Part shown: positions 1 to 10,368 of the stretch, one piece after another
Position numbering within the stretch: the stretch's first letter is position 1
Layout of the letters: each line of letters opens with the position of its first letter
NCBI GenBank assembly: GCA_016720145.1
Contig: JADJXV010000002.1
Span: 186,001 to 250,000, forward strand
Source: Ignavibacteria bacterium
GTDB lineage: Bacteria > Bacteroidota > Ignavibacteria > Kapaibacteriales > UBA961
Direction: 5' to 3'
DNA length: 64,000 bases
Made by a program: the position numbers and the translations under genes
Notes under the pieces: generated by a model
Database searches by the model: none
The model's input: only the letters and a program-made list of their open reading frames with translations
What the model was told of the DNA's origin: nothing

Positions 1-2
1 AT

Positions 3-1601
3 TCCATCGACGATCCGGAGAAATACAGAATCGACTATAGCGGCAGATATGCGGGGAGTTTTGTTGGGTCGGCGACGTTTCGTGCAACGGGCACAAGCGT
101 TTCGATTGAGAATCTGATGTACGATTCTCTCAAAAACACGACACAATTTGAGCTTGTCGTAGGCGGCTATCCTAATGCGAATCATGCACTTGTGTTTTTG
201 GGCTTTACGAATACCCGGCGCACGGCACAGGATACGCTCCGCTCCGGTATTACAGAACTTAAAGTACTGCGCCCCGGATATGCGATTACTACCAATAAAG
301 TATTTACCGACGAATATATTGCGCTCTGTAAGGCGGCTGATTTTGCTGCGTACCGATACTACAATGTACAGAATATTTGGGATGGTGAGCCGACGTATCC
401 TGCTAGAACTACATGGGATAAGCGCAAAACACCACAGGATGCTTCGCAGCGAACATTAGCCGGAATCAATGGCAAGCGCGATGGATGGTGTTGGGAATAT
501 ATCATCGAATTAGCAAATATTTTGAATAAAGATATCTGGGTGTGTCTGCACATGTCCTGCGACTCAGGATACGTAACGAGTCTCGCTCAGATGCTCAAGG
601 AAAAGCTTAATCCGGGAATCAATATTTATGTCGAAAACAGCAATGAAGTGTGGAGTCCTACTCAATTGACTCATGGACCATACAATCAAGCCGAGGCAAC
701 ATTCAATAAAATTACTTTTGATGAAAATTATGCCCGACGTTCGGTCGAATTATCAAAATGGTTCGCCCTCGTCTATGGTCAGCAGGAAATTAACAACAAA
801 ATCAGAGTAATTCTCGCAGGACAACACGCATATAACGGCAGGAGTGACAATCACTTAAATTATATCAAGAAAGTTTTTGGCGCTCCAAAAGATTTTATTT
901 ATGCCACAAGTACAGCTTTATATTTCGGCTCAACGAAAGAATCGAATCCCGACCCACGGGTGGTTAATCAGGGAATGGCAGAGGATATTACGGCGCAGAT
1001 ATCGAACGCACAGAGCGGTTTTTACCGGCTCAATCATATCTCCAAAGCGAAGAACTGGGAATTAAAAGGTGGAGTCACATCGTATGAGGGTGGACCACAC
1101 ATGCCATCCGGTGGTGGTACAGTGAATCTCGCGAGTCAGATTTTGTCGCATCGGACTGAAGAGATGGGAGCAATTACGAAGCTTAATTATTCAGAAGGTT
1201 GGCAGGCGCTTGGTGGTGGTCTTGCGATGTATTTCACGCTTACGTCTGCGTATAACCGCTATGGTTGCTGGGGAATTACCGACGATTATACCAAGCCGGA
1301 CAGAAATTTTAAAATGAAGGCGCTCCGTGAGTTGACAGCGCCGCCGATTGGAGTGAGTGAAGAGGTACCTCAGGAACAGAATGTAACGATTGGCTACGAC
1401 TCCAAGAACCAAACAGTGCATATTCAGACACTTACTTCGACGCCTACCATAGCAATATACTCTGTACTCGGAGAAGTAGTGATGCGTTCGGCCAGCTCAG
1501 TAGCATCAGTACGAACATTACCGAGAGGACTCTATACGGTGGTCGTACAAACGGACAATGGGCAGCAATTCGTAAAGAGTATTCTTCATGGTGGAGAATG
1601 A
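3..1601 (+). CDS. Secreted glycoside-hydrolase-like protein with type IX sorting tail (5' truncated)
   Basis: The frame is open from the window edge, so the N-terminus lies outside; an internal Met at 117 is not a credible start. The protein has the look of a clan GH-A TIM-barrel hydrolase: an Asn-Glu pair in VENSNEVW (about 630-652) would be the acid/base and the Glu in SYEGG (about 1080-1092) a candidate nucleophile. The last ~80 residues have the Ile-Tyr-Ser-Val-Leu-Gly-Glu and LPRGLYTVVV signatures of a type IX secretion (Por) sorting domain, so export and surface attachment are expected. Substrate is unknown. The hydrolase assignment is inference from two motifs; the sorting tail is more certain. 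Confidence 0.6.
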   Translation, partial: SIDDPEKYRIDYSGRYAGSFVGSATFRATGTSVSIENLMYDSLKNTTQFELVVGGYPNANHALVFLGFTNTRRTAQDTLRSGITELKVLRPGYAITTNKVFTDEYIALCKAADFAAYRYYNVQNIWDGEPTYPARTTWDKRKTPQDASQRTLAGINGKRDGWCWEYIIELANILNKDIWVCLHMSCDSGYVTSLAQMLKEKLNPGINIYVENSNEVWSPTQLTHGPYNQAEATFNKITFDENYARRSVELSKWFALVYGQQEINNKIRVILAGQHAYNGRSDNHLNYIKKVFGAPKDFIYATSTALYFGSTKESNPDPRVVNQGMAEDITAQISNAQSGFYRLNHISKAKNWELKGGVTSYEGGPHMPSGGGTVNLASQILSHRTEEMGAITKLNYSEGWQALGGGLAMYFTLTSAYNRYGCWGITDDYTKPDRNFKMKALRELTAPPIGVSEEVPQEQNVTIGYDSKNQTVHIQTLTSTPTIAIYSVLGEVVMRSASSVASVRTLPRGLYTVVVQTDNGQQFVKSILHGGE

Positions 1602-1697
1602 TTTTTTAATACATAAGTCATTGAAAATATGACTTGTACAGTATTTATGCAGCATTAATTTTAAAAATTTACTTTAGAATTTAGACGGAGAACAATA

Positions 1698-1961
1698 ATG
1701 GGTTTTATCAAGAATTTTTTTGCAAAACAGCATAAATGGGTGTTGAATGGACACGACAAAACCGACCAATGGAAATCAGTCAAAGTCGGTGATACAGTTG
1801 AATTTGCGATGACCATGACCGAAGGCGTGACCTATTCTGTCGAGTCGATTAATCAGGAAGCTGCAGAAGCGAAAATTCGCAGACGCACATCAGATGGGTC
1901 TAATGGAGAAGCGTACACGGTGGGCTTGGTAATGCTCCGTCCTATTGCTATCACAAAATAA
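1698..1961 (+). CDS. Small hypothetical protein, 87 aa
   Basis: Not recognised. It begins MGFIKNFFAKQHKWV and is mostly polar, with a predicted beta-rich middle (VKVGDTVEFAMTM, VTYSVESI) reminiscent of a small barrel. There is no signal peptide or membrane segment. A purine-rich ribosome-binding stretch (ggagaac) precedes the ATG. It sits alone between the sorting-domain protein and nuoN, 48 bases before nuoN, so co-transcription with nuoN is possible. A short inverted repeat (1615-1635) lies upstream. Confidence 0.6.
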   Translation: MGFIKNFFAKQHKWVLNGHDKTDQWKSVKVGDTVEFAMTMTEGVTYSVESINQEAAEAKIRRRTSDGSNGEAYTVGLVMLRPIAITK

Positions 1962-2009
1962 CATACAGCTAATTACTTAGAATATCAAAGACTTTTTAAC
2001 GGAACTCAC

Positions 2010-3512
2010 ATGCATCCAGATTTCCTCCTTTCGGCTCCATTACTGTTTCTTTCCATCATGGCGACCACCTTGATGGTCGTAGATGCTTTAATCAAAAAGA
2101 GCACAAAAATTACCTTTACCATTAGTTGGGTGACTCTACTAGTGACGGCAATCCTTTCTGCGCTTACCCTCAGTCAAAGCGGTACTGCGTTCAATGGTAT
2201 GATTACCCTTGGAAGCTTTGGAGCATTTTTCGATATATTGTTTTGCGGTGCAGGAGTGCTGACTTTGCTGGCAGCGCGACCGTTTATGCAGCGCGAAGGA
2301 CTAGAACAGAATGAATTTCATTCTCTATTACTTTTTGCAATTAGCGGGATGATGCTGATAGCACATGCAAATAATTTATTGACTTTGTTCATTGGAATAG
2401 AAGTGATGTCTGTTTGTTTTTATGTACTTGCCGGATATACACGTTCGTCCGTTCGCTCCGTCGAGGCGTCCCTAAAGTATTTTCTTTTAGGCGCATTTGC
2501 TACCGGTTTTTTAGTCTATGGCATGGCATTAATTTATGGTGCGACTGGCAGTATGAATTACAATGAAATTTTTGCTGCTGCCGGACAACCTCTTCGATTT
2601 CCATCACTTATGATGATTGGGATAGGATTGCTTATTATTGGCTTGAGTTTTAAAGCGGCTGCATTTCCCTTTCATCAATGGGCTCCGGATGTGTATCAGG
2701 GGGCACCAACTGTTGTGACTGCTTTTATGAGTACAGCCGGTAAAATAGCTGCCTTCTCTGCATTTCTGCCAATAGTTGCTATCGTATCACCTGCCGGTGG
2801 TACCAAGCTTCAATTAGTGCTTGCCGTTCTTGCTGCTACTACCATGCTTGTCGGGAATATCAGCGCGCTTGTACAATCAAATATTAAGCGTATGCTTGCC
2901 TATTCTTCGGTAGCTCATGCAGGTTATTTGATGATGGGTTTGGTGGCAGAGTCAACTATGGCTTTTCCTGAAACAAATCTCCAGCATCTTTCATTCAACA
3001 ATTCATTAAATGGTATTCAGTATTATCTAACTGCTTATTTATTTATGCAGCTTGGAGCATTTGTAGTTGTATCGATTCTGGAGAAAAATGGTGAGAAGAA
3101 CCTCGAACTAAGTGATTATGCAGGGCTCAGTAAACGCCATCCGATGCTCGCTGCTTTGATGTCTATGTTTATGCTTTCCCTTGCAGGTATTCCACCTTTT
3201 GCAGGATTCTTTGGAAAGTATTATCTGTTTGTCGCAACGATCGAGGCCGGCTATACATGGCTCACCATTATTGCTGTTCTCTCTTCTATCATATCTGTTT
3301 ATTTCTATATTGGTTTAATTGTAAAAATGTATTTTACCGACTCAGTTGAGGATAATCAGCCGGTGAGTGAAACGGGAATTGCATCAATTTCACTAGTTTT
3401 TTCTTCTGTGGCAATTGTCGTACTTGGACTATTTCCTCCTGGATTATTCGAAAAATTGGCACATGTTTCTGATTCTATTATAGCTACGTTCAAGATGATA
3501 TTTGGGCATTAA
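2010..3512 (+). CDS. nuoN: NADH-quinone oxidoreductase subunit N
   Basis: Proton-pumping membrane subunit of respiratory complex I. The 500-residue length, about 13-14 hydrophobic helices, and the conserved stretches FHQWAPDVYQGAPT, YSSVAHAGY and SLAGIPPFAGFFGKY are typical of NuoN. The Lys-rich loop after KRMLAY and the GKYYLF region match the antiporter-like core. The gene normally ends a nuoA-N operon next to nuoL and nuoM, but here its neighbours are a small hypothetical gene and a secreted protein, so it appears detached from the rest of complex I. The start ATG is the first in frame. Confidence 0.95.
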   Translation: MHPDFLLSAPLLFLSIMATTLMVVDALIKKSTKITFTISWVTLLVTAILSALTLSQSGTAFNGMITLGSFGAFFDILFCGAGVLTLLAARPFMQREGLEQNEFHSLLLFAISGMMLIAHANNLLTLFIGIEVMSVCFYVLAGYTRSSVRSVEASLKYFLLGAFATGFLVYGMALIYGATGSMNYNEIFAAAGQPLRFPSLMMIGIGLLIIGLSFKAAAFPFHQWAPDVYQGAPTVVTAFMSTAGKIAAFSAFLPIVAIVSPAGGTKLQLVLAVLAATTMLVGNISALVQSNIKRMLAYSSVAHAGYLMMGLVAESTMAFPETNLQHLSFNNSLNGIQYYLTAYLFMQLGAFVVVSILEKNGEKNLELSDYAGLSKRHPMLAALMSMFMLSLAGIPPFAGFFGKYYLFVATIEAGYTWLTIIAVLSSIISVYFYIGLIVKMYFTDSVEDNQPVSETGIASISLVFSSVAIVVLGLFPPGLFEKLAHVSDSIIATFKMIFGH

Positions 3513-3556
3513 ATTCAGAAAACCTTCGCAAGAGGATATATCAATTTTTGAATATC

Positions 3557-5872
3557 ATGAAGCATGGAATTACTCTCATTTTTCTGATTTTATTGGCTGT
3601 AACGACGGCGTTTGCACAGCCGAAAGGTGAGATATTTTATACAAATGATTTTGGTATCCGCTCTGATACTATTGACTTTGGAATAGTTCTGTTTAAAAAT
3701 TCAACACCTGTCAAGCGTGCAGTTACACTGAAAAATACCGGGAATGTACCACTTCAAATTGCAGAAAATCTTTATCCTCATTTCGCTGTTCAAAAAATCA
3801 ATCCCGCTACCACAGAATTTACCGAATTTGATTATCTGCGTCCTTTCCAATTTCCATTTCGTATTGAGAACGCTTCGACAGACTCGATGTATATCGCCTA
3901 TACGCCGACAATTGATACCGTACAGACCATTCATCCACTTGGAGAAAGAAGTGCAAAGCTCACCATGCAGCTCACACGATTTGGTGACACTTCACAAATC
4001 GCTACGTTGAAAGATTTTTTTACATTAACTGTACTCAAAACAAAAGATTATATCGCTTCCCGCACCCAAGCTCTTAATTTCGATTCTGTTTATATTGGTG
4101 CTATTGCCCCTGTGCAGCGAGAGTGGTTACTCCAGAATGTATCGGACTCGGTCGTTACGATATCCACTCAGAATATGATATCGCTTACGACAAGATTCAA
4201 ACAAGAATTTTTCCCACCGATCAATTCTCAGCCACCTTATAATTTTATTCCGAACGATAAATTTCCAATTTCTCTGCGATTCAGTCCGCAGGATCCGGGA
4301 CTTAGTATCGCACGCTATTCCCTGAACTACTCACCAAATATTGATAATCAATCTGATTCTACATCTGTGCTGTTGAGAGGTATTGGTGTAGAACAAAGAA
4401 TCGATATTGATAACAAAACGACTGCAATTCCCGGTTCGGCAGTGATTAGTTCTCAAAATGCTATTACCATTAGCAGCACCCGTATCGGTGACTCAATTCT
4501 CCTCACTTTTGTCATTCGAAATAATGGGAATATTCCATTCGGAATGCTTGGTCAATACTTAGAAGGCGATACTAATCAATTTTATATCCTTAAAAAATTC
4601 CGTGATAACAAGCATTTACATCCAAAAGTATTTCCTAATGACGAGGGTGAAATCGATACTGCACTTGTTGTTTTCAAGCCATCACTTCCCGGTAATTTTT
4701 CTGTGCAATATATCATGGAAAGTGACATACGATCACGAATTGCAAGCGCTCCGGACTCGGTGAAACGTCGCATAGTCTCAATTATAGCCAAAGCAGCCAA
4801 GCCGTCATTGGCACTCTTAAATGTGACTAATTTCACCATAAATTTTGGTGAAGTATTGCTTCCGTTTGATAAAAGCTGCAACGCGCCACGTCTGCCATTT
4901 ACTCTTAGGATGCAGAATATAGGATCATCATCGCTGCGACTGCGGACTGCTATACTTCGACCTACTAAAGGATTTGAAGTAGATACTCCGGATGCAGAGA
5001 TTGGTGCAAACCAAGAAAGTTCGTTAATTATTACCTTTGTACCTGATTCTGTGGGAGATTTTACTTCTGAATTACTCATCCCTACCAATTCCACTGATAG
5101 CTCGAATGAGCAGAGTGATACAATCCGAGTTAGTCTTGTTGCAAAAGCAATTTCTCCACCTCAAATTGTCCTGTCTGTCCCGAAAAATATATCAGCAAGA
5201 GCTGGTAGAACAGTCTGTTTGCCTATTATTTGCAGCGATTCTATATTTCTTGCTACTTCCTTGCAAGCTACTGTAATTATTGAGGATACGCTCGGGCTTC
5301 TTTTTGTTGACGACTCAATACTCGGTACCGCCTCAGAGGGAGCTCAGGTATCAGCACAGCAAGCCGGCAATATAATTTCTATCACGATCAATACACCTGT
5401 TGGTCGCCAATTCTACCCAAAAGACACCCTTATATGCCTAATGTTCCGTACTTTTCTGAGTCCATTATCAGTTTCTGCCGTTACATTCGGTTCTGTAAAA
5501 ATCGGAAGGAATCTCTGTGCGAATGCATTTCCTACTCAACCACAAAACGGAACATTTAGTTTGGATTCTGTCTGCGGACAGGCATATCGAGAGATTGTGG
5601 GAGCGGGAAATGGATTTAATTTAGAACGAATAGCACCTAATCCTTCTAATGAATTAGTCATTCTTGAATATTCTATACCATTTGCAGCACAGGCAAGCAT
5701 TTCGCTTTATACCTCATTTGGCAAAGAAGTCACCAAAATTGAAGATGGTATTCTATCGCCGGGCATCTATCAGTCTGCTATTTCTACAGCAGATCTGGCT
5801 CCAGGCATGTATTTCTGCGTATTGCAGTCAGGTCTATTCAGACAAATGCAACCTATTGTTGTACAAAGATGA
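3557..5872 (+). CDS. Secreted choice-of-anchor-type repeat protein with type IX sorting tail
   Basis: About 771 residues. I chose the ATG at 3557 (MKHGITLIFLILLAV, a signal peptide ending near AFAQ) over a TTG nine bases upstream. The body has several Ig-like repeats with the pattern DFG-x-V, LKNTGN-x-PL and FxP-x-x-G of ASH/choice-of-anchor-D modules (for example around residues 30-110, 300-390, 430-530). The C-terminal ~80 residues (IAPNPSNE, SLYTSFGKEV, LAPGMYF) form a type A Por sorting domain. It is probably a cell-surface structural or adhesive protein. It overlaps the next gene by four bases (ATGA), so the two are translationally coupled. Confidence 0.8.
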   Translation: MKHGITLIFLILLAVTTAFAQPKGEIFYTNDFGIRSDTIDFGIVLFKNSTPVKRAVTLKNTGNVPLQIAENLYPHFAVQKINPATTEFTEFDYLRPFQFPFRIENASTDSMYIAYTPTIDTVQTIHPLGERSAKLTMQLTRFGDTSQIATLKDFFTLTVLKTKDYIASRTQALNFDSVYIGAIAPVQREWLLQNVSDSVVTISTQNMISLTTRFKQEFFPPINSQPPYNFIPNDKFPISLRFSPQDPGLSIARYSLNYSPNIDNQSDSTSVLLRGIGVEQRIDIDNKTTAIPGSAVISSQNAITISSTRIGDSILLTFVIRNNGNIPFGMLGQYLEGDTNQFYILKKFRDNKHLHPKVFPNDEGEIDTALVVFKPSLPGNFSVQYIMESDIRSRIASAPDSVKRRIVSIIAKAAKPSLALLNVTNFTINFGEVLLPFDKSCNAPRLPFTLRMQNIGSSSLRLRTAILRPTKGFEVDTPDAEIGANQESSLIITFVPDSVGDFTSELLIPTNSTDSSNEQSDTIRVSLVAKAISPPQIVLSVPKNISARAGRTVCLPIICSDSIFLATSLQATVIIEDTLGLLFVDDSILGTASEGAQVSAQQAGNIISITINTPVGRQFYPKDTLICLMFRTFLSPLSVSAVTFGSVKIGRNLCANAFPTQPQNGTFSLDSVCGQAYREIVGAGNGFNLERIAPNPSNELVILEYSIPFAAQASISLYTSFGKEVTKIEDGILSPGIYQSAISTADLAPGMYFCVLQSGLFRQMQPIVVQR

Positions 5873-6657
5873 TACAAAGAATCATGCACCACGGCTCTAT
5901 TGGTAAAATACTCACTTTTGTTGGTATTTTTATACTTGTATTATCTCAGAATTCTTTCGCTCAGGGTTTTGATTGGCAGTATTCTTCTCGATTACCGAGT
6001 CCGTATCCACGTCTATTTTTGGGTGGTTCTATCAGTGGAATTTATGCGTTTCATACAGCGGATATTTATTCACTCGGCGAGGAATACCGTTGCGGCGATT
6101 ACAAAAAAGGAATCGAAACAGGTATGACATTCTCAGGAGTGGGTGAGTATTGGGTAACGGGTATGGTCGCAGTTCAAGGAATGATTGGATACAAAACTTC
6201 GACTACTCGTTTCACGGCCGAGACAGAACCCGAACCTTTTCGTCGTAATGGAGAAGAATTTGAATTAATACGTGAATTTGCCATGGATGTTTATCAAAAA
6301 GTGCTTTCTATCGAAGCTGTTGTAAAATATAGAATTGAGCGTACACATGCACATCTTGGGGTTGGAATAAAGACTGATTTTGTCCTTGCATCCACCGCCG
6401 AACAAACAGAGACCATCCTATCACCTGTGGAATTCACACAATCCATAAAAGATCCAAATGGAATTCAACCGTTGAACGGATTCCAAGGATTACTTTTATC
6501 ACCTCTTATTTCTGCCGGCTATGATGCCGAGCTAGGCAAAGGTTTCTATGCGACTCCGCGTATTTCTATAAGTCTCCCGTTGATGAACAAAACTTCGGCA
6601 GCAGATTGGACTTCGATTGATATTTCTGGTGGTATCTCTATCTTACTTAGTTTTTAA
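5869..6657 (+). CDS. Exported beta-rich protein of unknown function, likely outer-membrane barrel
   Basis: 262 residues, starting at the ATG that overlaps the stop of the upstream gene. After a short basic stretch there is a hydrophobic signal segment (ILTFVGIFILVL) ending around FAQG. The rest alternates polar and hydrophobic residues with Gly/Tyr-rich strands and ends in a hydrophobic strand (GGISILLSF) with terminal Phe, the usual mark of an outer-membrane beta-barrel. Coupling to the sorting-domain protein suggests that the pair works together, perhaps as anchor and surface partner. No family name can be given. Confidence 0.6.
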   Translation: MIQRIMHHGSIGKILTFVGIFILVLSQNSFAQGFDWQYSSRLPSPYPRLFLGGSISGIYAFHTADIYSLGEEYRCGDYKKGIETGMTFSGVGEYWVTGMVAVQGMIGYKTSTTRFTAETEPEPFRRNGEEFELIREFAMDVYQKVLSIEAVVKYRIERTHAHLGVGIKTDFVLASTAEQTETILSPVEFTQSIKDPNGIQPLNGFQGLLLSPLISAGYDAELGKGFYATPRISISLPLMNKTSAADWTSIDISGGISILLSF

Positions 6658-6805
6658 ACCAAGAAGCACTTTATTTTTACAAATTTTACAAACAACTAAT
6701 ATTTTTAGCCCAAAGCAAATATTTTATAGTATTTTTGGCGTGAAATTTATCTGAAACAATATTATTTTCTATTATTACTTATTTATAACTAAAGGAGTTA
6801 GTCCA

Positions 6806-7534
6806 ATGAAGCGTTTTTTTGTAGCAGGTCTCGCACTATTTGGTATGATGACAATTATGATGATAGCTCAGCCAAAGCTTGAAATCGTCAGCAAAGGTGG
6901 AGATACATACGATTGGGGTAAAGTAGGTCCAAAAGATTCCCCATTAAAGGCAACGATTAAGATTAAAAATGTTGGTACTGAATTATTGAAAATTACAGAT
7001 GTTCATCCCGGATGCGGCTGTACAAAAACCGCTGAGCTCGACAAAAAAGAACTCCAACCCGGTGAAGTTGCATCAACAGAACTTTCACTTGCAGTTGGTA
7101 ATACGACCGGAGATCTTACCAAAAGTGTCACTATTACCAGCAACGATGCGACTAGCCCAACCAAAATTCTTTATCTCTAGGCACACATTGTTCGCCCGAT
7201 TCAGCTCTCATCCCAATATCTTGTGTTTAATGACCTGAAAGTCGGTCTGCAAAGTGAAGCAAAGCTTTCGGTGAAAAATTCTACAACTTCTGATATTACT
7301 TTATCGGATTTTGAAGTAACAAACGGACTTACGATAAATATGAAAAAGCCGGTTGTCATCAAAGGCGGCTCCGAAGCTGAAATTATCGCTCATATTACCC
7401 CTAAAGAAAAAGGGTATTTTAATGCAATGGTGAAGATGAAAACTTCGAACCCGGAAGTGCCGACGTTAGATATCACAGCTTACGGTAATGTTTCCGAACA
7501 AACCTCACCAGTGTATCCCGGCACAAAACAGTAA
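6806..7534 (+). pseudogene. DUF1573 periplasmic/surface protein interrupted by an in-frame TAG
   Basis: The start (MKRFFVAGLALFGMM) is a signal peptide preceded by a good ribosome-binding site (aaaggag). The first part is a clear DUF1573 domain: DWGKVGPKDSP, IKNVGTELLKI and the CGCT motif. The frame stops at TAG (7178-7180) after LYL and reopens at once in the same frame with AHIVRPIQLSSQYLVF, the expected next Ig-like domain, ending at 7534. No base is lost or gained, so a single substitution would restore 242 residues. Function of DUF1573 proteins is poorly known. Either a real nonsense mutation or a sequence error. Confidence 0.8.
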
Positions 7535-7557
7535 TTTAAATGATGGTAGTATAATGT

Positions 7558-7595
7558 AAAGCCCTGTAGGTCTCTCCTGCAGGGCTTTATATTTT
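7558..7595 (+). terminator. Rho-independent terminator
   Basis: A GC-rich hairpin with arms AAGCCCTG(T)AGG and CCTGCAGGGCTT and a five-base loop is followed by an A/T-rich tail ending in a run of T. It lies 24 bases after the DUF1573 reading frame and would end that transcript. Confidence 0.8.
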
Positions 7596-8165
7596 TTAAT
7601 TTCAGTCTATTGTAAGGGTTATCAACCTAACCAGTTGATATATTAGTGTAACAAAGATAGAGTGAAAAATGAGAATTCACTTTGTAAATCTTAATAGTGT
7701 TAGTCAAGCAAGAATTCTTCTGTTAATTGTTACGTATTAGTAGAGCATCTATTCAGCTCAGATGGAAGTGTATTATTGATAATAACTACAAACAAAGATT
7801 ATCACTGTGTTTAATTTCTTAAAAATGTACTTATTTTTTGCAAGTCATTATTCTACTAATAATTATCATGTACATATTCAACATTCTCAGGTTCCAAACT
7901 CTCTATGAAATTCCGATACTTCTATGATAAATCGTTATATTGCGTCCCGACGACAGCTTTCTGAACACTAGTTCCGTGGAAATATTAATATCATTACACA
8001 TTCTTCAGGACACCCGTTTTATCGTGACTTGTTCCTCCTCTCGTACACTTACATAGATGCTGATGCAGCTTCAGTATAATGGGACGTAGTGAGTGTATTT
8101 ATTCAAAATTAATTATCAGATGCAACTGAGGTAATTTTCTCAGTAGTATATAGTAACGTGTATTT
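7596..8165. other. Long A/T-rich intergenic stretch, no gene seen
   Basis: About 570 bases with stop codons in all frames and no tRNA-like cloverleaf or strong hairpin that I can see. It presumably holds the promoter of the PD40/OmpA gene that follows. Confidence 0.5.
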
Positions 8166-10192
8166 ATGAAAATTGTATTCTTTGTATTTCTTTGTGTTTT
8201 CTCAGTTCTTCCACAATTTGCTCAATCTCAACAAGTACAATGGGCGACAAAAGTACTTAAATATTCATCACAATATTCGAGTTCTAAAAGCGCAGCCAAG
8301 CAAGCGTTAGGCAAGCCTAATTCTCTGCCGATTGGTGGGGATAGTCCAATGGCTTGGGCGGTAGAACAAATTGGTGAAAATGAGTCTTGGGTAGAGGCTA
8401 CTTTGAAGCTTGGTTATTCTATTCCAATGAAAATACGACAAGTTGCGATAGCTGAGAATTGTTCTCCTGGAGCAATAACACGAGTTATACTCACTGATAC
8501 TGATGGTGATGAACATGTAATTTATACAGCTGAACCCAAAAAAATAAATGATAAAGCACGGATGCTAAATTTGTTTGTACCGCTTACTGATTACAAAGTA
8601 GAATCATTGACACTGATACTACAACCAGGGAAAGTGAGTGGATGGAATGAAATTGATGCAGTTGGAATTTCAGACTTGGAAGATTCGGTGAAAGCTACAA
8701 TTAAGCTTGCTCCAGCAGTCACTTACATCGGCGTTCCAGAAAATCTGGGGAGTTCTGTCAATTCTACATTCAGCGAAGCAATCGATGCAATAGCTCCCGA
8801 TGGCAAGACTCTTTTTTTCAGTAGAGTGAATCACCCGGAAAATGTAGGCGGAGTAAATAGCGGTCGTGATGTATGGTACTCGACGATGCGACCTGACAGT
8901 ACATGGACACCGGCAATGAATATTGGTGCTCCGATAAACAATGAGGGGAATAATTATGTGAATTCCATTTCGCCGGACGGCAATAAAATGTTGCTTGGTA
9001 ATCTCTATAAAGAAGACGGCACAAGTGGTGGACGAGGTCTATCGATGACATATAAAACTCAAAATGGCTGGAGTAAGCCTGAAAATCTTAAAATCAGGAA
9101 TTTAGTCAGCAAAAGCAATCATGCTGAATATGCACTGTCTCCTGATGGCAAGACGATATTATTATCAATTGAAGCTGATGAAACGTATGGGTTTAATGAT
9201 TTATACGCTACTTTTCTCATTGAAAATGGCGAATGGAGCGAACCAATTAATCTCGGGGAAAATGTAAATACTGCCGGGAATGAGAATGGTCCTTTTCTTG
9301 CCGCCGACGGAGTAACGCTCTATTATTCTACGAATGGATTGAGCGGTTATGGTAGCAATGATGTATTCATCACACGACGATTAGATGATACGTGGACCAA
9401 ATGGTCAGAACCTGAAAATCTGGGTCCGGGAGTTAATACAGCCAAATTTGATGCAGGATATTCACTCGCAGCATCAGGTTCGTTTGCTTACTTCACATCG
9501 ACCGCAAATTCATTGGGAGAAGACGACATTTTTCGAATTGCTCTTCCTAAAGAATCAAAGCCACAGCCGGTTAAGCTCGTAAAGGGTAAGGTCTTTGACG
9601 CGAAAACCAATCTACCTCTCGAGTCTACGATCACCTATATAGCTATTCCCGATAGCTCTCTCTTTCAACGGCTCTACTATTTCAAAAATTCACCGGTGAA
9701 TATACTGTAATTCTACCTGCAGGAAATGAATTCGTTTTGCGTGTCGATGCAAAAAACTATTACGCTCTGACTGAAAGAATTACAACTCTTGATCTTACAG
9801 AATATCAAGAAATCACGAATGACCTCTATATTTATCCTGTTGAAGTAGGGCAGACATTTAGATTGAATACTGTATTCTTTGAATTTGCCAAAACAGATCT
9901 GAGCCCCGAGTCATTTATCGAACTTGACAATGTCGTAGGATTCATGGTAGCCAATCCTACTGTCGAAATTCAAATCGTAGGACATACTGATAATGTCGGT
10001 AATGATTTGGACAATATTGCACTTTCAGAAAGCAGAGCAAAAGAAGTAATGAAGTATATCACTTCTCATGGAATTGCTTCCTCCCGTATATCATCACGTG
10101 GATATGGCAAGGCAAGACCCGAGTCAACAAATGAAACCGAGAGTGGAAGACAGCTAAATCGTCGTGTGGAATTTACTGTTGTTAAAGAGTAG
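8166..10192 (+). pseudogene. PD40-repeat OmpA-family protein, frameshifted
   Basis: The first frame (8166-9710) has a signal peptide (MKIVFFVFLCVFSVLPQFAQS), a discoidin-like region and five PD40-type strands (for example IAPDGKTLFFS, ISPDGNKML, LSPDGKTILLS). It then runs out in a carboxypeptidase-regulatory-like segment. One frame over, the sequence continues smoothly with FTGEYTVILPAGNEF and an OmpA domain (FFEFAKTDL, GHTDNVGND, NRRVEFTV) ending at 10192. The break maps to a run of five A at 9684-9688; a sixth A would give FKKFTGEY and one ~676-residue protein. Intact relatives link peptidoglycan to the outer membrane. Decay or a homopolymer error are both possible. Confidence 0.8.
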
Positions 10193-10296
10193 TTCACTTC
10201 TAATATCTCTGTAATTTTCAAAAATCAGCTAAAGCAACAACCAATATGGTGCATATTATCTTTTCACAAACTCCACGTTAAATCTATATAAAATCG

Positions 10297-10304
10297 TATA
10301 TTTG
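10297..10304 (+). promoter_or_regulatory. Possible -7 box (TATATTTG) before the histidine kinase
   Basis: Matches the Bacteroidetes TAnnTTTG consensus 65 bases before the kinase start. No convincing -33 TTG at the right distance, so only a weak call. Confidence 0.35.
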
Positions 10305-10368
10305 GGTAATTGTGATTTGTTTAATGAGCCGCACGTTCTGCATGCGGTGTATTTGATGTAGTTAATTG

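Noticed and set aside
7178..7180. Programmed readthrough or recoding of TAG
   Set aside because: No SECIS-like or PYL-like element is seen, TAG ends other genes normally, and a substitution explains the case.
9684..9688. Programmed frameshifting in the PD40/OmpA gene
   Set aside because: The slip site is a plain A5 with no downstream structure visible, and similar short deletions occur in unrelated genes here.
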